Shown here: positions 46,759-58,709 of the stretch, piece after piece
Position numbering within the stretch: the stretch's first letter is position 1
Layout: each line of letters opens with the position of its first letter
From: Atherix ibis
Lineage: Eukaryota; Arthropoda; Insecta; Diptera; Athericidae
Direction: 5' to 3'
Length of the DNA stretch: 64,000 nt
Assembly (NCBI GenBank): GCA_958298945.1
Contig: CATQJD010000007.1
Span: 23,847 to 87,846 of the forward strand
Notes under the pieces: model-generated
The model's input: the letters and a program-made list of their open reading frames with translations, nothing else
Told to the model about the DNA's origin: nothing
Databases searched by the model: none
Translations under genes and position numbers: made by a program

Positions 46759-47383
46759 CAAGGTGGACCATTTAGAAGTTCCATTTTAAAAATTAAATTT
46801 AAAAAAACTAGTGTATGTTTTTTCAAATTTCCGGTTTTATTAAAAGATTGAACCTTGAAATTTAAGAATGTCATTTAAATGACTGCCACGGCTGGCGTTA
46901 CAGTAACCCATTCCCTCGACCCAATTTGTCAGTACATTTTCGATTGTCCGGGCCTGTATCTCTTCAATAGCAACTTTGATTTCGTGTTTCAAGGCCTCAA
47001 TTGTCTCTGGATGGCTTGCGTAACATTTATCCTTAACGGTCCATGCCATTCTTTTCAGCTTTTGGAAACAAAAATTCGTTGAGCATGCCACGATAGCGCT
47101 CACCATTGACCGAAACGGCGGCTCCTTCATCGTTTTCTAAGAAAAAACGGGCCAATGATGCCACCACTCCAAAATCCGAACCAAACCGTGACTCCTTGTG
47201 GATGCATCGGCTTTTCCATGGTAACGTATGGATTTTCTGAGCCCCAGATGCGACAATTTTGTTTGTTAACATATCCATCGAGGTGGAAATTGGCCTCATC
47301 CGGAAAGATAATTCTAGGAATTTTATATATTATACCTTTTAAAGCAAATTTTATAACTGCACCAGCCAATCAAATCTCTTAGC
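46759..47383 (-). pseudogene. Tc1/mariner-superfamily transposase relic (unit 2)
   Basis: This is the duplicate of 40921-41545. Differences include Asn for His in the FPDEA(H/N)FHLDG motif and a changed reading near 47190. It is the most diverged part of the two units. Confidence 0.75.
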
Positions 47384-48683
47384 CCCTCCAATTCTTACCT
47401 CACCAATTCTTACCCCTTCAATTCCTAAGAATATAAAATTCCTAGAATTACTAATTAATCATTTACATTTGGTATAGGCTAACTACAACTATAATATACA
47501 AAATTAATACATTTATAATATATGAAATCTATAACGTACATTAATTAACCGCATTGTTCACGTTTCATTAATTATCATTGATACGCAAACAAACATGTTC
47601 AAACATGTTTATTTTCACAATTTATTAAAACTTAAATTCTGAGAATTATAAATTAACTACATTGTTCACTATTCGAATCCATGCATACAAACCGTCTAAT
47701 ACGTACATATTCGCCCACACGAGTCACGCAAGTAGCGTAAGCATAACTGAGTGTAACTGGTGCATACTTATCACAATACTCGTATTCACATCACAAAAAA
47801 AACAGACGAAACACATACACACACACACTATGCGTGTCACAATTATGTTTAATTTATTCATCGACGAAATTCGTCTATGACGGTTATGAAAAATAATTTT
47901 GCATCGAAGTGACGCGGAGCCGGTATAGCCCTTCTACTAATAACATCAATATAAAAAATGTACTGCGTATTCCGGATTTAATGGAAAACTTATTGTCTAT
48001 TAGTCCAATAACGAAATGTGGGCAAGCGGTTGATTTTCTTTCAATTTGATTTGAAATCTGTGATTGACTGAAGAATTAATTGCCAACGGCTACTGCGAAT
48101 GATGACTTATATCGATTTGATGATATAAAACAATATAGGTTTCACAAATGCTTCCACTGATAGTTCCAAAACTTATCATTGATGCTTGGGCTATTTAAAC
48201 TATTGCATTTAGATTTGAAGAAAACGAGACTAGGTATTGTTGACGGTATTTCATTTATTGAAGGGAGTAGGGAACAAGTATGTATTGTTTGTTTGAAGTG
48301 AAATCAGCAGCAGGTACCGAATAATAAAAAATTATCAAGAGAAAAAGTACTTCTGGAAATTGCGCACGCTTCTTTGGCGGGACTAATGGAAAACATTTCA
48401 ATTGGTAGAACTCGTTATGCCTTTTCTTATCGATCTGAAATTTTTCTAAATTTTGCGAATTGAAAGCATATAAATATTAAAATCCAAACGAGGAACCAGA
48501 TAAAAGAATTAAGATCAGAAAATGGGAAATGGGTCAAAAAGTTGTTCAAATCATTTTGTATTGGAAGGCAGACGTCAACGTCGTATACACCCCTACAATA
48601 TGGGCTTGCTAAAGGGACGATTTGAACTATGGTGGAGCGCGCTATGGTATATGTTACAAGATTCTGATTTACGGAAGAAATTT

Positions 48684-48775
48684 TAGATGTACTTTCAATT
48701 ATCTTTCCCGTATATTTTTTCTGATCATATTGGATCAGAAAAAATATACGGGAAAGATAATTGAAAGTACATCTA
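48684..48775. repeat. Perfect 43-bp-arm hairpin (unit 2)
   Basis: Identical to 42846-42937; both arms remain perfect in both units. Confidence 0.95.
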
Positions 48776-49366
48776 GTTTTCATCTGATTGATTCACCAGC
48801 TGATCGGAATGGTAAATTTAAAAAAAATACATCAGCAAAACCTAGAAATTAAAAAGCAAAAATGCAAAATGCGTCTCATCAGGAAGCTGCTGGTAGTATT
48901 TTGCACTTATCGCAATATTCAGGGTTTTTCAATAAGGGTGATTTTATGTCAAATGAAACAAAAAAATAGTGTGTAAAGCAATATTTTGTTTTAAACTTCC
49001 CATAGTTCGATGAATGGCGAGCATACTAGGTCGATTATGACGACCATAAATCGGAAGAAGTGCGCAATAACTTACAATAAAAGAACAATTACCGATTATG
49101 ACGACCATAAATCGGAAGTTTTCATTTTTTCAGGTACTTGAAATGTATTGTTACTACATAATATGGCTCAGGCGTATGCTATAATATTCTATAAGAGCGG
49201 TTTTAAAAAGTTCTAGAGTATGCCAGTAGTTGCGATTCCGAAATATTTACCGGAGCAGTACTAAGACGAGCCCTGCTCAGTAGCGAGTCGGGAATTCAAG
49301 ATCCTGAACGTTATTCATTCACTGTATATTCATGTATACTGGAGTATGCCAGTAGTGAACATTATA

Positions 49367-49480
49367 TTTCACTGTATATTCACTTCTCATTGTATGGCTA
49401 TAATCTAAGTTTATCCATCATATGTTTGATCGATAAACTTAGATTATAGACATACAATGAGAAGTGAATATACAGTGAAA
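49367..49480. repeat. 49-bp-arm hairpin, one mismatch (unit 2)
   Basis: Same structure as 43529-43642, including the single mismatch. Confidence 0.95.
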
Positions 49481-49697
49481 ATATTCTAAGTTAAGCAACC
49501 TAACCATACCCTTATAAATTCATTTATTAACAAACAAACAAACACTAATAAATTATTTTATAAAAATAAACAAAAACAGTATTTTACTCTATCCGTTGAA
49601 TCAATGTATGCTCGTATTATTTTGGTGTCATAAGTGGGATAGGGTAAAATATTTGCTTAAAGGTATTTCCGGAAATTTGGACAGAAAATGTAGAAAA

Positions 49698-52593
49698 TAT
49701 TCTATTTCAGACCCGAACCTGCAATACATTGAGCTCACTGCAACAATCATCAACTCGCACCACGTCCATACCCACTTCAACGACAGAGACGGCCGAGTCA
49801 ATCTTACCCCGACCACGGCGCTGGCGAACGTCCTGGCGGATCTTCCCATTCCGCACACCGATCCACCGTAAGAATATGGCTCCTGGATCAGTGCTACATC
49901 CACCCCATTCTCACGCATATGAACGCACAACTCATTCATGGCCGCAGCCGACCCATTTCCATTAATTTCGACGCATCTAATAATCCAAGGTAACAATCCT
50001 CATTCTTTCTCTCTCGCATAACCTAACATACACCGGGCAACCCTCCGACATGACGGAGTGCGTGCCCGGAAGACACCGCAGATGGCAGTTGCGGCAACAC
50101 TACGCTCGGGCATTCGCGAGCGAGATGGTCACCGCTACCACACCTACTGCAGAGCCTTCCAGCCCGCTTACAGCCATCACGGAGATACACGAAATCCAGG
50201 CAACCGTGGCACCTACGTACCAATTTGTATTCACGAATTGGTAGACATAACCAACCCACAAACACACGACTCTCATACAACAGATTTTCCTTAACTTTAG
50301 CACTTACCTCTATGACAACCATCTTTACCGGTTGTCCTTCTGAGTACAGTTAGAAATTGTTATTTAACGTGACCTGGTTGTCCAAACCTCAACACCACGT
50401 GTCGCCTACGACTATAGGGATTGAGAAACGCTCAATCAACGCACCACCATTACTGGCAGTTAGCAGTTAGTAGTCAGTTTCAAGCCGAGCACTCCACCTG
50501 CTGGTGGCGAGGACTATCTAAACCTCTACTGTCATTAGCAGTGACAGTGCCCGAGATAATTGCAAGATGGAATATGACAGTTACCTCCCACCTGCGGTCC
50601 GGAGACCATACCCGCGATATGGGCATAACCACAGCCACCACGTTGCTGCCAAATGGCGCCTCACCTCAATCGGGCACAGTGTATTCCACTGTGGGGCCCC
50701 CGATTCCCGTGGTACCAATTTTTGTTTTAAGAGTACTTTGGTTTGTACTCCGCTCATTGAGCTACGGTCAGGAATCTTGTAAATTCCTAGGCACCGCTAG
50801 GCCAGCTCAGGTACGCGGGCTCGCCACGACCCGAAGGTACAACCAGAATCGACCTTGGTCTTTCACCCGGTTGTAGCCACCCTGCGTGTCATTAATGCAC
50901 CATTATCATTCGTCTCTCAAACAGTGCCACGGCAAACGCATTCAAGCATTCATATCTCTCTTTCACACTCAAAACACCACTCACATCCACACCCTCCTCA
51001 TTCACGGCGATTCCACATGCACCTAAGTCACGCAAATCCCCATACAGGCCACACTCAATGAGAAGGTGCTTGACACTCTCCTCCGCCGCCCCCCTTCTGA
51101 GTACAGTGAGAAATTGTTATTTAACGTGACCTAGTTGTCCAAACCCCAAGACCACGAGTCGCCTACGACTATAGGAATCGAGATACGCTCAATCAACGCA
51201 CCACCATTACTGGAAGTTAACAGATAGAATCAGTTACAAGCTGACTCTCCACCTGCTGGTGGCGAGGACTATCTAAACCTCTACTGTCATAAGCAGTGAC
51301 AGTGCCCGAGATAAGTGCAATGCATTGCTACATTTGCCAGTTACCTCACACCTGCGATCAGAAGACCGTACCCGCGACATGGGTATTAACCACAACCACC
51401 ACGTTGCTGCCAAATGGCGCCTCACCTCGATCGGGCACAGTTTATTCTACTGTGGGGCTCCCGATCCCCGTGGTACCCATTTTTGTTTTAAGAGTACTTT
51501 GGTTTGTACTCCGCTCATAGACCTTCTGAGTACAGACACGTCCTTCTCAGCCTCCGTCATTATGCCTCGCATGTTTTCCTCTTGCAGCTGCTGCACGAGT
51601 TACGCGTTGGCCACCTCAGCCGACACTGGCTGCCTTTTTTCCGGCAATGAGCGCGCACTGGATGCCTTTTTCCGGTGCTTCTGCGCATCACCCGTCGACA
51701 GCACCTCGGCCACCTCGGCAGCAGCTTCTTTGAGCGGTCCCGCCTTCAAACTCGCCAGTGGTACTTCATTGCTCGGGAAGTACTCAGCCTCTGAGACGTC
51801 CAGCGTCAAACGTCTCTTCTTCTCTGATGATCGCCGCTTGACCATCACCACCGCTTTATGCATCTACAGCCGCGAAAAACACAAAAACGCGAGAAAAAAA
51901 ATTCGTCGGACGTCGGCAAAATTCGTAAAGTTGCTCGCCGGCCATTTTCGGTCCCAAGTAGACTCCCCTACAACCGCCCCACTCGACTCGGTCCCAAGTG
52001 GACACTTCTGCAAACCTCTCGCACATCAGATGTTCACACCAGATGTTCAGGCCAGATGTTCGCAATAAAATTTCGCACAAACAGAGTACCGCTATGCTGC
52101 CTCTGCTTATGGGAAATTTACACTGGCCAAATTTATGGCCTTGTTTACCAAAAGTCTGTTTATTATGTCTATTCGGCACTTTTATTACACCGTTTCTGTG
52201 TAATTTATTTGCACAGCACAAATTCTCGAACTATTTACGACCTTGTTGACAATCTTGTCAGTCTATTTATTATGTCTGTTCGCATTTTTATTACACCCTT
52301 TCTGCATATTTATTTCCACAGCACAAAATTTCGAACTATTTACGACCTTGGTGACAATTTTGTCAGTCTAATTACTATGTCTGTTCGCACTTTTACTGCA
52401 CCAATAACTTTTATTGTTTTTACCGTCTGTCTAATACGCACAAATTATTCAGTCTGTTCAATTTTATTGTTTTTCAAAGTCTCTTCGGAACTTGTATGCA
52501 CAATGCAAAATACACAATTTTACACGTACGTATCAATATGTACGTACACTGTATCATATTAATTATTAATATTTCTCGGCAATCAAAACAAGT
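49698..52593 (-). mobile_element. R1-like non-LTR retrotransposon, 5' portion (unit 2)
   Basis: Duplicate of 43860-46755 with the same ORF fragments: ORF1 start 51863, knuckle region 50322-50023, and endonuclease start 49996. Only scattered substitutions distinguish it. Confidence 0.65.
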
Positions 52594-52595
52594 CT

Positions 52596-55173
52596 ACTCC
52601 GATTGAAATTTCAAACACAACTGTGTGTTGCAGACGGAGAGTCATTAAAAAATTTAACGCGACCGGTCGGAAGGCCAGAAAAACGTTACGAAACGCATCA
52701 TCCATATCGGTCGATACGCCGAACACGTCATCTTAACTAACAAAAAAGAAAATGACAACAGATAAAATAATTATACCAACACCAAAACTTATCACCTTCA
52801 ATCGATTCCAAATACTGGAAAGTATGAAAATCGGGCCTAAGGAAAGCTGCATACCAAATGACCTGTGAGGCCACCCCTTTTTTTGTTAAAAACATTGTCT
52901 ATTTTGCTGAGGTTGGCCGAAGTTAAGCAAATTGGCGCTGTTGCATTCATTTGCAACACTCAAATTAAAGGTTTTGCAGTTAAAGCTGAAAATAGGACTG
53001 CCTACAGAAGAATTGTTTGATATTTGGACGAAATAAAAGTGGTTTTTCATACTTATTTGGCCAAAGATGAAAATCTATTCAAAATTGTAGTTCAAAATCT
53101 ACATTATACCACTCCCATAAAAGACATTAGAAATGAATTGGAGATGCTGGGTTACGAGGTAATTAGCTTTTCCGATATTAAACAGAAGATGGAATCTGTC
53201 CCCCTCTTTTTCAATTCTATGAAGCACGCAATTAACAGCAAAACCATTGTTGACCCAGAAATATTAATTATTTAATACTTACGTATACAAAAATCAAAGT
53301 GGAGAAGCCCAATCCTCCCAAAAACATCGTACTATGTCACAGATATTAAGAATACGGACACACAAAAGCATATTGTCATCACAAGCCGAAGTGCTTAAAA
53401 TGTGCAGCGGAACACTTAAGAGTTGAATGTTTAAAAACCATGACAGTCTAGTTAGGTATATACTTCATTCTAGAAGCTATCCGAAAAATTGAAACGGCTG
53501 CTCTACACATACAAATTTGCAATTAACGATACGCTAAAATATGCAAATAACTAATAAGTGGTAAAGTCCTTGTCAATATGACAAAACATTTCATTCGCTG
53601 AGATTGCATCTGGACTAACCATTACACAAAAATCCAGAAATAACAGCAACAGAAACAATAACCTCAACAACAACAAAACCATGTACATCAACTTCACCAC
53701 CAACAACAGCAGCCACCACACCAGCAGCAGCACCACTAACAGGTATACCAACGATAGAAAAATAGTAATAATGTTTTAATTCCTCCGCTATTACCCTCCT
53801 TCTCAGACTACCAACACTTCGGCTTACGCTAACTCATAAAATAATTCAAGTTATTATTCGTTCTCTCACTCTTTTATTGTCTGCTTTAACAACCGCCACT
53901 TCCTCACTCACATCCATTATTAATAAATAAATGTTTTTATCAACCAATAAGTTCCTGTCCATCTTTTTCTGGAATGCTAACGGACTGACTTCACACTTAT
54001 AAGAATTTAACGTTATCTTATATAATAAATAAATAGACATTGCATTGATTACGGATACCATATTATAGATACGTTGCTATTAAACATACCGAACTGACCA
54101 TCGTGATAACATAACGTACGGTGAAACTGCCATCCTTATTAGAAACACCTTAAATCATTTCTTCCACTCACAAACTGCCAGAAAATTTTTACAGTCAGTA
54201 GTTATTACCATTCACTATAAATCCTTTACTTTTAACGTTGCATCTGTTTACCGAATAAAAAAATTAACTGCCATAGAATTTAAGTCCTTTTTTAAATCAA
54301 ATAAAAATCCTTCATTGCGGGAGGACATTATAATGACAAGCACATCAAATGGGTATTTGGAATCTCCGTGGAAAGATTCTCCACGAAGTCCTCTCCTACT
54401 TTAGAAGTTCTAAGTCCTTCTACATCCACATATTGGCCGACCAATCCTAGAAAACTTCCTGATATCATGAACTGTCTAATTACCATATCTATCATCGTAC
54501 AATGTCATATCACAAGCCGAAGTGCGTAAAATGTGAAGGGGAACACTTCATTCTATGTTAGGCGCTATCCGAAAAATTATAAGGGCTGCTCTACACATAC
54601 AAATTTGTTGAGCATTCCACTGTCCAGCAGTTTCATCTCGTACTCCATTACATAGGAATATTGCCCAGACGTATTTCTTGACATTTCGCATGCCTTCGTC
54701 CATGTATGATATGCTGGATTGCTTTGGAAGCTGCAGCAGGTCCTACCCTCTGGTTATTTCTGCATCCTGAAATCCTATCGCAGATCAATATTTTCAGGTA
54801 GCTGAAAATATAGAGTTTTTGGAGATTCATCCTATTTCCGCCATTGTTTGTCAGGTTAGCATCCTAGATCCAATACTTTACAATATTTTTGTCCATGATA
54901 TTCCTTGTCACGCTGATATCTTTATCGCAAAATATGCTAACAACGCAGCCATCCTTACAAATCACAAAGATCCTTCCACAGCCATCAATATTCTACTGAA
55001 CCACTCCTTAGAAACCTGGTTCAAAAGGTCGAGAATGGGGATAAATGAGCAAAGATCTGCTTATGCTACTTCCACATTCTGCCGAGAACAGATCCCCGAT
55101 ATAACCCTCAACGGCAGTAATATTCCACAAAAAATTTATAACTTTTTGTTTGTATTGATGATACAGTTAAGTT
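52596..55173 (+). mobile_element. Jockey-clade copy B (degenerate, internally rearranged)
   Basis: Plus-strand order: ORF1 N-terminal relic (TACGCCGAACACGTCATC at about 52720), PRE_C2HC-type region (53000-53275), zinc-knuckle relics (53340-53520), a Q/N-rich region (53640-53740) and an endonuclease relic (53930-54480). A second partial knuckle-like block lies at 54485-54610, then RT from ENST..QFH to NIFVHDIPCH (54610-54960). The block IPDITLNGSNIPQ lies at about 55090. The RT N-terminal part is missing. A mariner interrupts it at 55174. Confidence 0.8.
53000..53275 (+). pseudogene. Jockey ORF1 fragment of copy B
   Basis: An open stretch YLDEIKVVFHTYLAKDENLF through VVQNLHYTTPIKDIRNELEM has the PRE_C2HC-type pattern of copy A. 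Its arrangement AYRRIV-stop-YLDEIK shows what copy A looked like before its local duplication. Stops on both sides make it a relic. Confidence 0.75.
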
Positions 55174-56443
55174 TATAACTTAAAAATGCGGGATTGACAA
55201 CAGATGGCATAACTTTTACATATGGTTTGTGTTAATAATAACTCATATGGCATTTTGGAGGTTAAACATCTGTCATTCATTCTCGATTAGTCATTGAATG
55301 AAATAGTGTAAACAACAAAGTTTTTTTTTGCTTCAAAAATGTCGAATTTCGAACCAAAAAAGTCCCATTTGCGGGAATTGTTGATTTACTTCTTCAATTT
55401 GAAAAAAAGTGCAGCTGAAGTACATGGGTTGCTCACCGAAGCTTATCCTGAATATGTTCCATCGATTTCAACGTGCAAGAGATGGTTTGTGCGGTTCAGA
55501 AGTGGTGATTTTGACACGGAAGACAAAGAACGACCAGGTCAGCCAAAAAAGTTTGAAGATGAAGATTTGGAGGCATTACTCGACGAAGACTGTTGTCGAA
55601 ATCAAGAAGCAATTGCAAAATCATTGGGAGTCACTCAAGCAGCCTTTTCAAAACGTTTGAAAGCAGCAGGATTCATCCAAAAGCAAGGAAATTGGGTCTC
55701 ATATGAATTGAAGCCGAGAGACGTTGAAAGGCGATTTTGCATGTCCGAAATGCTGCTTGAACGGCAGAAAAAGTAGTCGTTTTTGAATCGAATCATTACT
55801 GGCGACGAAAAATGGATTCATTACGACAACCCAAAGCGCAAAAAATGGTATGTGAAGCCCGGCCAACCAGCCAAATCAACGCCAAAGCCAAATATCCATG
55901 GCGCCAAGGTAATGCTCTGTATTTGGTGGCATCAGAAATGTGTGATCTATTATGAGCTATTGAAATCGGGCCAGACGATCACAGGCGACCTCTACCGAAC
56001 ACAATTAATCCGTTTGAAGCGAGCATTGGCCGAAAAACGCCCGGAATATGCGACCAGACACGAAGCCATAATTTTCCATCATGACAACGCTCGGCCTCAT
56101 GTTGCAAGACCGGTTAAAATTATTTAGAAAACAGTGGCTGGGAAGTTTTGCCTCACCCGCCTTATAGCCCAGACCTTGCCCCGTCCGACTACCATTTGTT
56201 TAGATCCATGCAAAACGCCCTCACCGGAATACGCTTCAATTCAGAACAGGGCATCAAAAAGTGGCTCAATTTATTCTTGGCCTCAAAACCGGAGCAGTTT
56301 TTTGGCGCGGAATCCGTATGTTGCCACAAAGATGGGAAAAAGTAGTGGCTTACGATGGACAATACTTTGAATAAAATATATTGTAACAATTTTTCAAAAT
56401 AATCACTCAAAGTTTGCCAAAATTCCCGTATTTTTAAGTTATA
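55174..56443 (+). mobile_element. Mariner element (mellifera-like) inside Jockey copy B
   Basis: Ends TATAACTTAAAAATGCGGGA (left) and TCCCGTATTTTTAAGTTATA (right) are inverted repeats with one mismatch. TA dinucleotides at 55174-55175 and 56442-56443 are consistent with the target duplication. Length is 1.27 kb, with a transposase on the plus strand. A Jockey-related word just to the left supports insertion into that element. Confidence 0.9.
55339..56374 (+). pseudogene. Mariner transposase, two stops and a frameshift
   Basis: Met of MSNFEPKKSHLRELLIYFFN starts an HTH region, then CKRWFVRFRSGDFDTEDKER. TAG at 55774 breaks the frame. The same frame resumes with IITGDEKWIHYDNPKRKKWY (first Asp) and reaches AIIFHHDNARPHVA (second Asp). 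TAG near 56125 and a shift follow before [18 protein letters not shown] (third Asp, 34 residues after the second, the usual mariner spacing). All three catalytic aspartates are encoded, so this is the least decayed mariner catalytic domain here, yet still inactive. Confidence 0.9.
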
Positions 56444-56749
56444 CACCCAATATATTTGAATTATTCATAACGAATCGTTTTATTTCGAAACTGTAAGGAA
56501 AGAAAAATTTAAATTTCGTGGTATTTAAAATAAAAACCTATTCGAGCAAGTGTTACTGTCATATATATTCATATACAAAGACATTATAGTTAAATACAAA
56601 TATAAAGTATGTATACGAATTTTATTTTCTATAAGTAATAATCTTTTTGGTGAGCGATTGAATTCTAATAATAACTTTAACATTTTTATTTCACAATAAA
56701 ATATGGAAGCCATCCGTTTTCAAATTGGTTTATAATCAAAATTTTTTTA
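56444..56749. other. AT-rich spacer
   Basis: No feature recognised. It may include the displaced 3' remnant of Jockey copy B, but no match was seen. Confidence 0.4.
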
Positions 56750-57730
56750 AAAATACTTTTAAAAGAAAATAAAAACGAAAAAAAATCTGCATGAGAAATG
56801 AAAATTTTTGGATTACTGTATATTAATTTACAGTTACTTTTCTTTCTTTTTTCTCTCTTTTATTATTGGCATAGCTATTTATTAGTGTCGGTACGTTTAT
56901 TTTTCATTTTATTATTATCTTCTCCCCCGTTTTCTTCGTTTTTCTCTTCTTTTGCACGAAAACCATTCAACGTTAATTTATATTTTCATGCACTGAATGC
57001 TCATAGAGACCCGGTATTGGTTTTTTCTTTCTATTGTATATGGATATTATAAATTTATTTTAAATAATTTTTTATAGTAAATATGTTAGTTCTCGAGTAT
57101 ATTTATATAGAGAAAATATTTTAAATATTATAGCATTTATAAATGAGGGTATATTATAGAATCAAATAAAAATAAATTATATGGAATTTTCTTAAATATT
57201 ATTAACATAAATTTAAACTAAAACCTTATAAAATTTTTCTTATTTTATATATAAAAAATAAATTTAAAATAAATTTCAAATAAAATTTTGGAAATTAAAT
57301 TAAAACCAAAGCAGATATAAATTAATCTACGTACCGATATATTTTTTGTTTAATATTTTTTTATATATTATTTTTATTTGAAAATTTTAAAGTTATACTT
57401 TCACCCTCACTTCGTGTTGCTTTTCCAATGCGCTTAACTAGTTTTTATTAATTTTAAATTTCAAATTATCTCATTACTCTCTTCTTCCTCTTATTCTCTT
57501 CCATGGAGAATTTAACACTTTTGTGTGTCGTCACTTTCTTTTGTATGTTTCCGGATAGTTTTTTCTTGCAATGGTAGGTATGAGAGAATCACTTTGCAAT
57601 ATACTTCGAACCCCCAAGAGATATCTGTATAGCGCTAGAATCAAGCATGCCAGGCAAAGTAAAGTGTTTTCAGAGCATAGCGTAACGGGTCATACGCTTG
57701 TTGAACTTCACGTTCATAAATTCCCAATTT
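56750..57730 (-). repeat. Family X repeat, copy 3 (inverted)
   Basis: The reverse complement of 57560-57720 matches 11890-12060 in order: GTTCAACA, GGCATGCTTGATTCTAG (GGCATGCGTGATTCTAG in copy 1), GGGGGTTCGAA, and TTCTCTCATACCTACCAT (TGCTCTCACACCCATCAT in copy 1). A purine-rich tract follows (pyrimidine-rich on plus, 57470-57540), and further pyrimidine-rich sequence at 56830-56960. No coding content. Confidence 0.55.
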
Positions 57731-57904
57731 ATATATAGTCCCTTCCATTAGCCAACACCAAGAGAATAATTTGCATATTATCTTTTAATAAGATAAATAA
57801 CTATTTATAAACTTATATAAAATAAAAATTATTTCAACAATTATCATTTCCTACATTACTTCCAAAAATACTTTTTAATGAAAATGTTGTATTTCTCTAT
57901 TTAG

Positions 57905-58360
57905 ATATTTTTTGGAACGGTCCAATCACGCATTTACTTATGTGCAGATTTTTTGGGTGTGAATTGTCATACCGGTATGTCATGCTTAATTAGAAAATCT
58001 GTCATTGATGATTTTGGCGGTTTACGAGAATTTGGACACTATTTGGCTGAAGATTTTTTTATAGCAAAAGCGATGACGCAGCATAACTGGAAAATGTGTA
58101 TATGCAGCCAACCTGCGTGGCAAAATTCTGGATTGTGCAATATCAGTAATTTTCAAGATAGATTAACTCGTTGGGCTAAACTACGCGTAGCAATGGTGCC
58201 AACAACGATACTTCTAGAACCATTGTCTGAATGTATGGTCCTGGGCGCTTTTGCGTCATGGGCAGTCTATATATTACTTTCATGGGATTCAACTGTATTT
58301 TATTTAATACATATACTGGCATGGTTTTTATCAGACTGGATGTTGCTATCAATAGTACAG
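57905..58360 (+). CDS. GlcT: Ceramide glucosyltransferase, penultimate exon
   Basis: This family (UGCG in vertebrates, GlcT in Drosophila) transfers glucose from UDP-glucose to ceramide on the cytosolic face of the Golgi, the first step of glucosphingolipid synthesis. The exon follows a TATTTAG acceptor and ends at CAG|GTAATC with 152 whole codons. It begins IFFGTVQSRIYLCADFLGV, then has GMSCLIRKSVIDDFGG, LAEDFFIAKAM (conserved acidic motif) and QNSGLCNISNFQDRLTRWAK with the family RXXRW motif. VAMVPTTILLEPLSEC and two hydrophobic membrane segments follow (about residues 109-127 and 132-152 of the exon). The translation is open and conserved, unlike all surrounding sequence. The upstream exons, about half the protein, are not seen nearby. 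Confidence 0.93.
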
Positions 58361-58450
58361 GTAATCTTAGTAGTTGTTTCTTGATTCGTTATATATTATT
58401 TGAAAAAAAGTTAAATAAATATTAATTTCTATTTGCATTTAAATTTACAG

Positions 58451-58633
58451 AATGGTTCATTACCGTTTAGTAAATTCGATTTTGTGGTCGGATGGTTATT
58501 ACGTGAATTAAGCGGACCATATTTATTTTTACATGCACTTTGGGATCCCATAATTTATTGGCGAACGCGAGTGTACAAATTAGAATGGGGTGGTACAGCA
58601 TATGAAATCATACAAGATAAAAATTATTTATAA
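58451..58633 (+). CDS. GlcT: Ceramide glucosyltransferase, last exon
   Basis: This exon follows a 90-bp intron (58361-58450, GTAATC...TTTACAG) in phase 0. It encodes NGSLPFSKFDFVVGWLLREL, then a hydrophobic segment GPYLFLHALWDPIIYW and the tail TRVYKLEWGGTAYEII, ending in TAA at 58631-58633. This matches the expected C-terminus of the family in content and length. A polyadenylation signal follows within 75 bp. Confidence 0.93.
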   Translation, partial: NGSLPFSKFDFVVGWLLRELSGPYLFLHALWDPIIYWRTRVYKLEWGGTAYEIIQDKNYL

Positions 58634-58701
58634 CAAACACCAAAAACAATTAATATTATGAAATATCAATTAATTTATAATTGCTTTTAATTTATCTTCT
58701 A

Positions 58702-58707
58702 AATAAA
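58702..58707 (+). terminator. Candidate polyadenylation signal of GlcT
   Basis: AATAAA lies about 70 bases after the GlcT stop codon. AT-rich DNA makes chance occurrence easy, so position is the main support. Confidence 0.5.
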
Positions 58708-58709
58708 AT

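Larger units (their letters stand above)
46756..52593. repeat. 5,838-bp tandem unit, copy 2
   Basis: This is the direct repeat of 40918-46755 with no net indel. By eye I counted about 17 substitutions, around seven of them within the first 560 bases. A third CTA (52594-52596) follows and then unrelated Jockey sequence begins. Confidence 0.97.

Noticed and set aside
56798..57052. Plus-strand hydrophobic ORF upstream of GlcT, considered as an earlier GlcT exon
   Set aside because: Low-complexity Phe/Leu/Ser composition from a pyrimidine-rich tract, no glycosyltransferase motif, and it overlaps family X copy 3.
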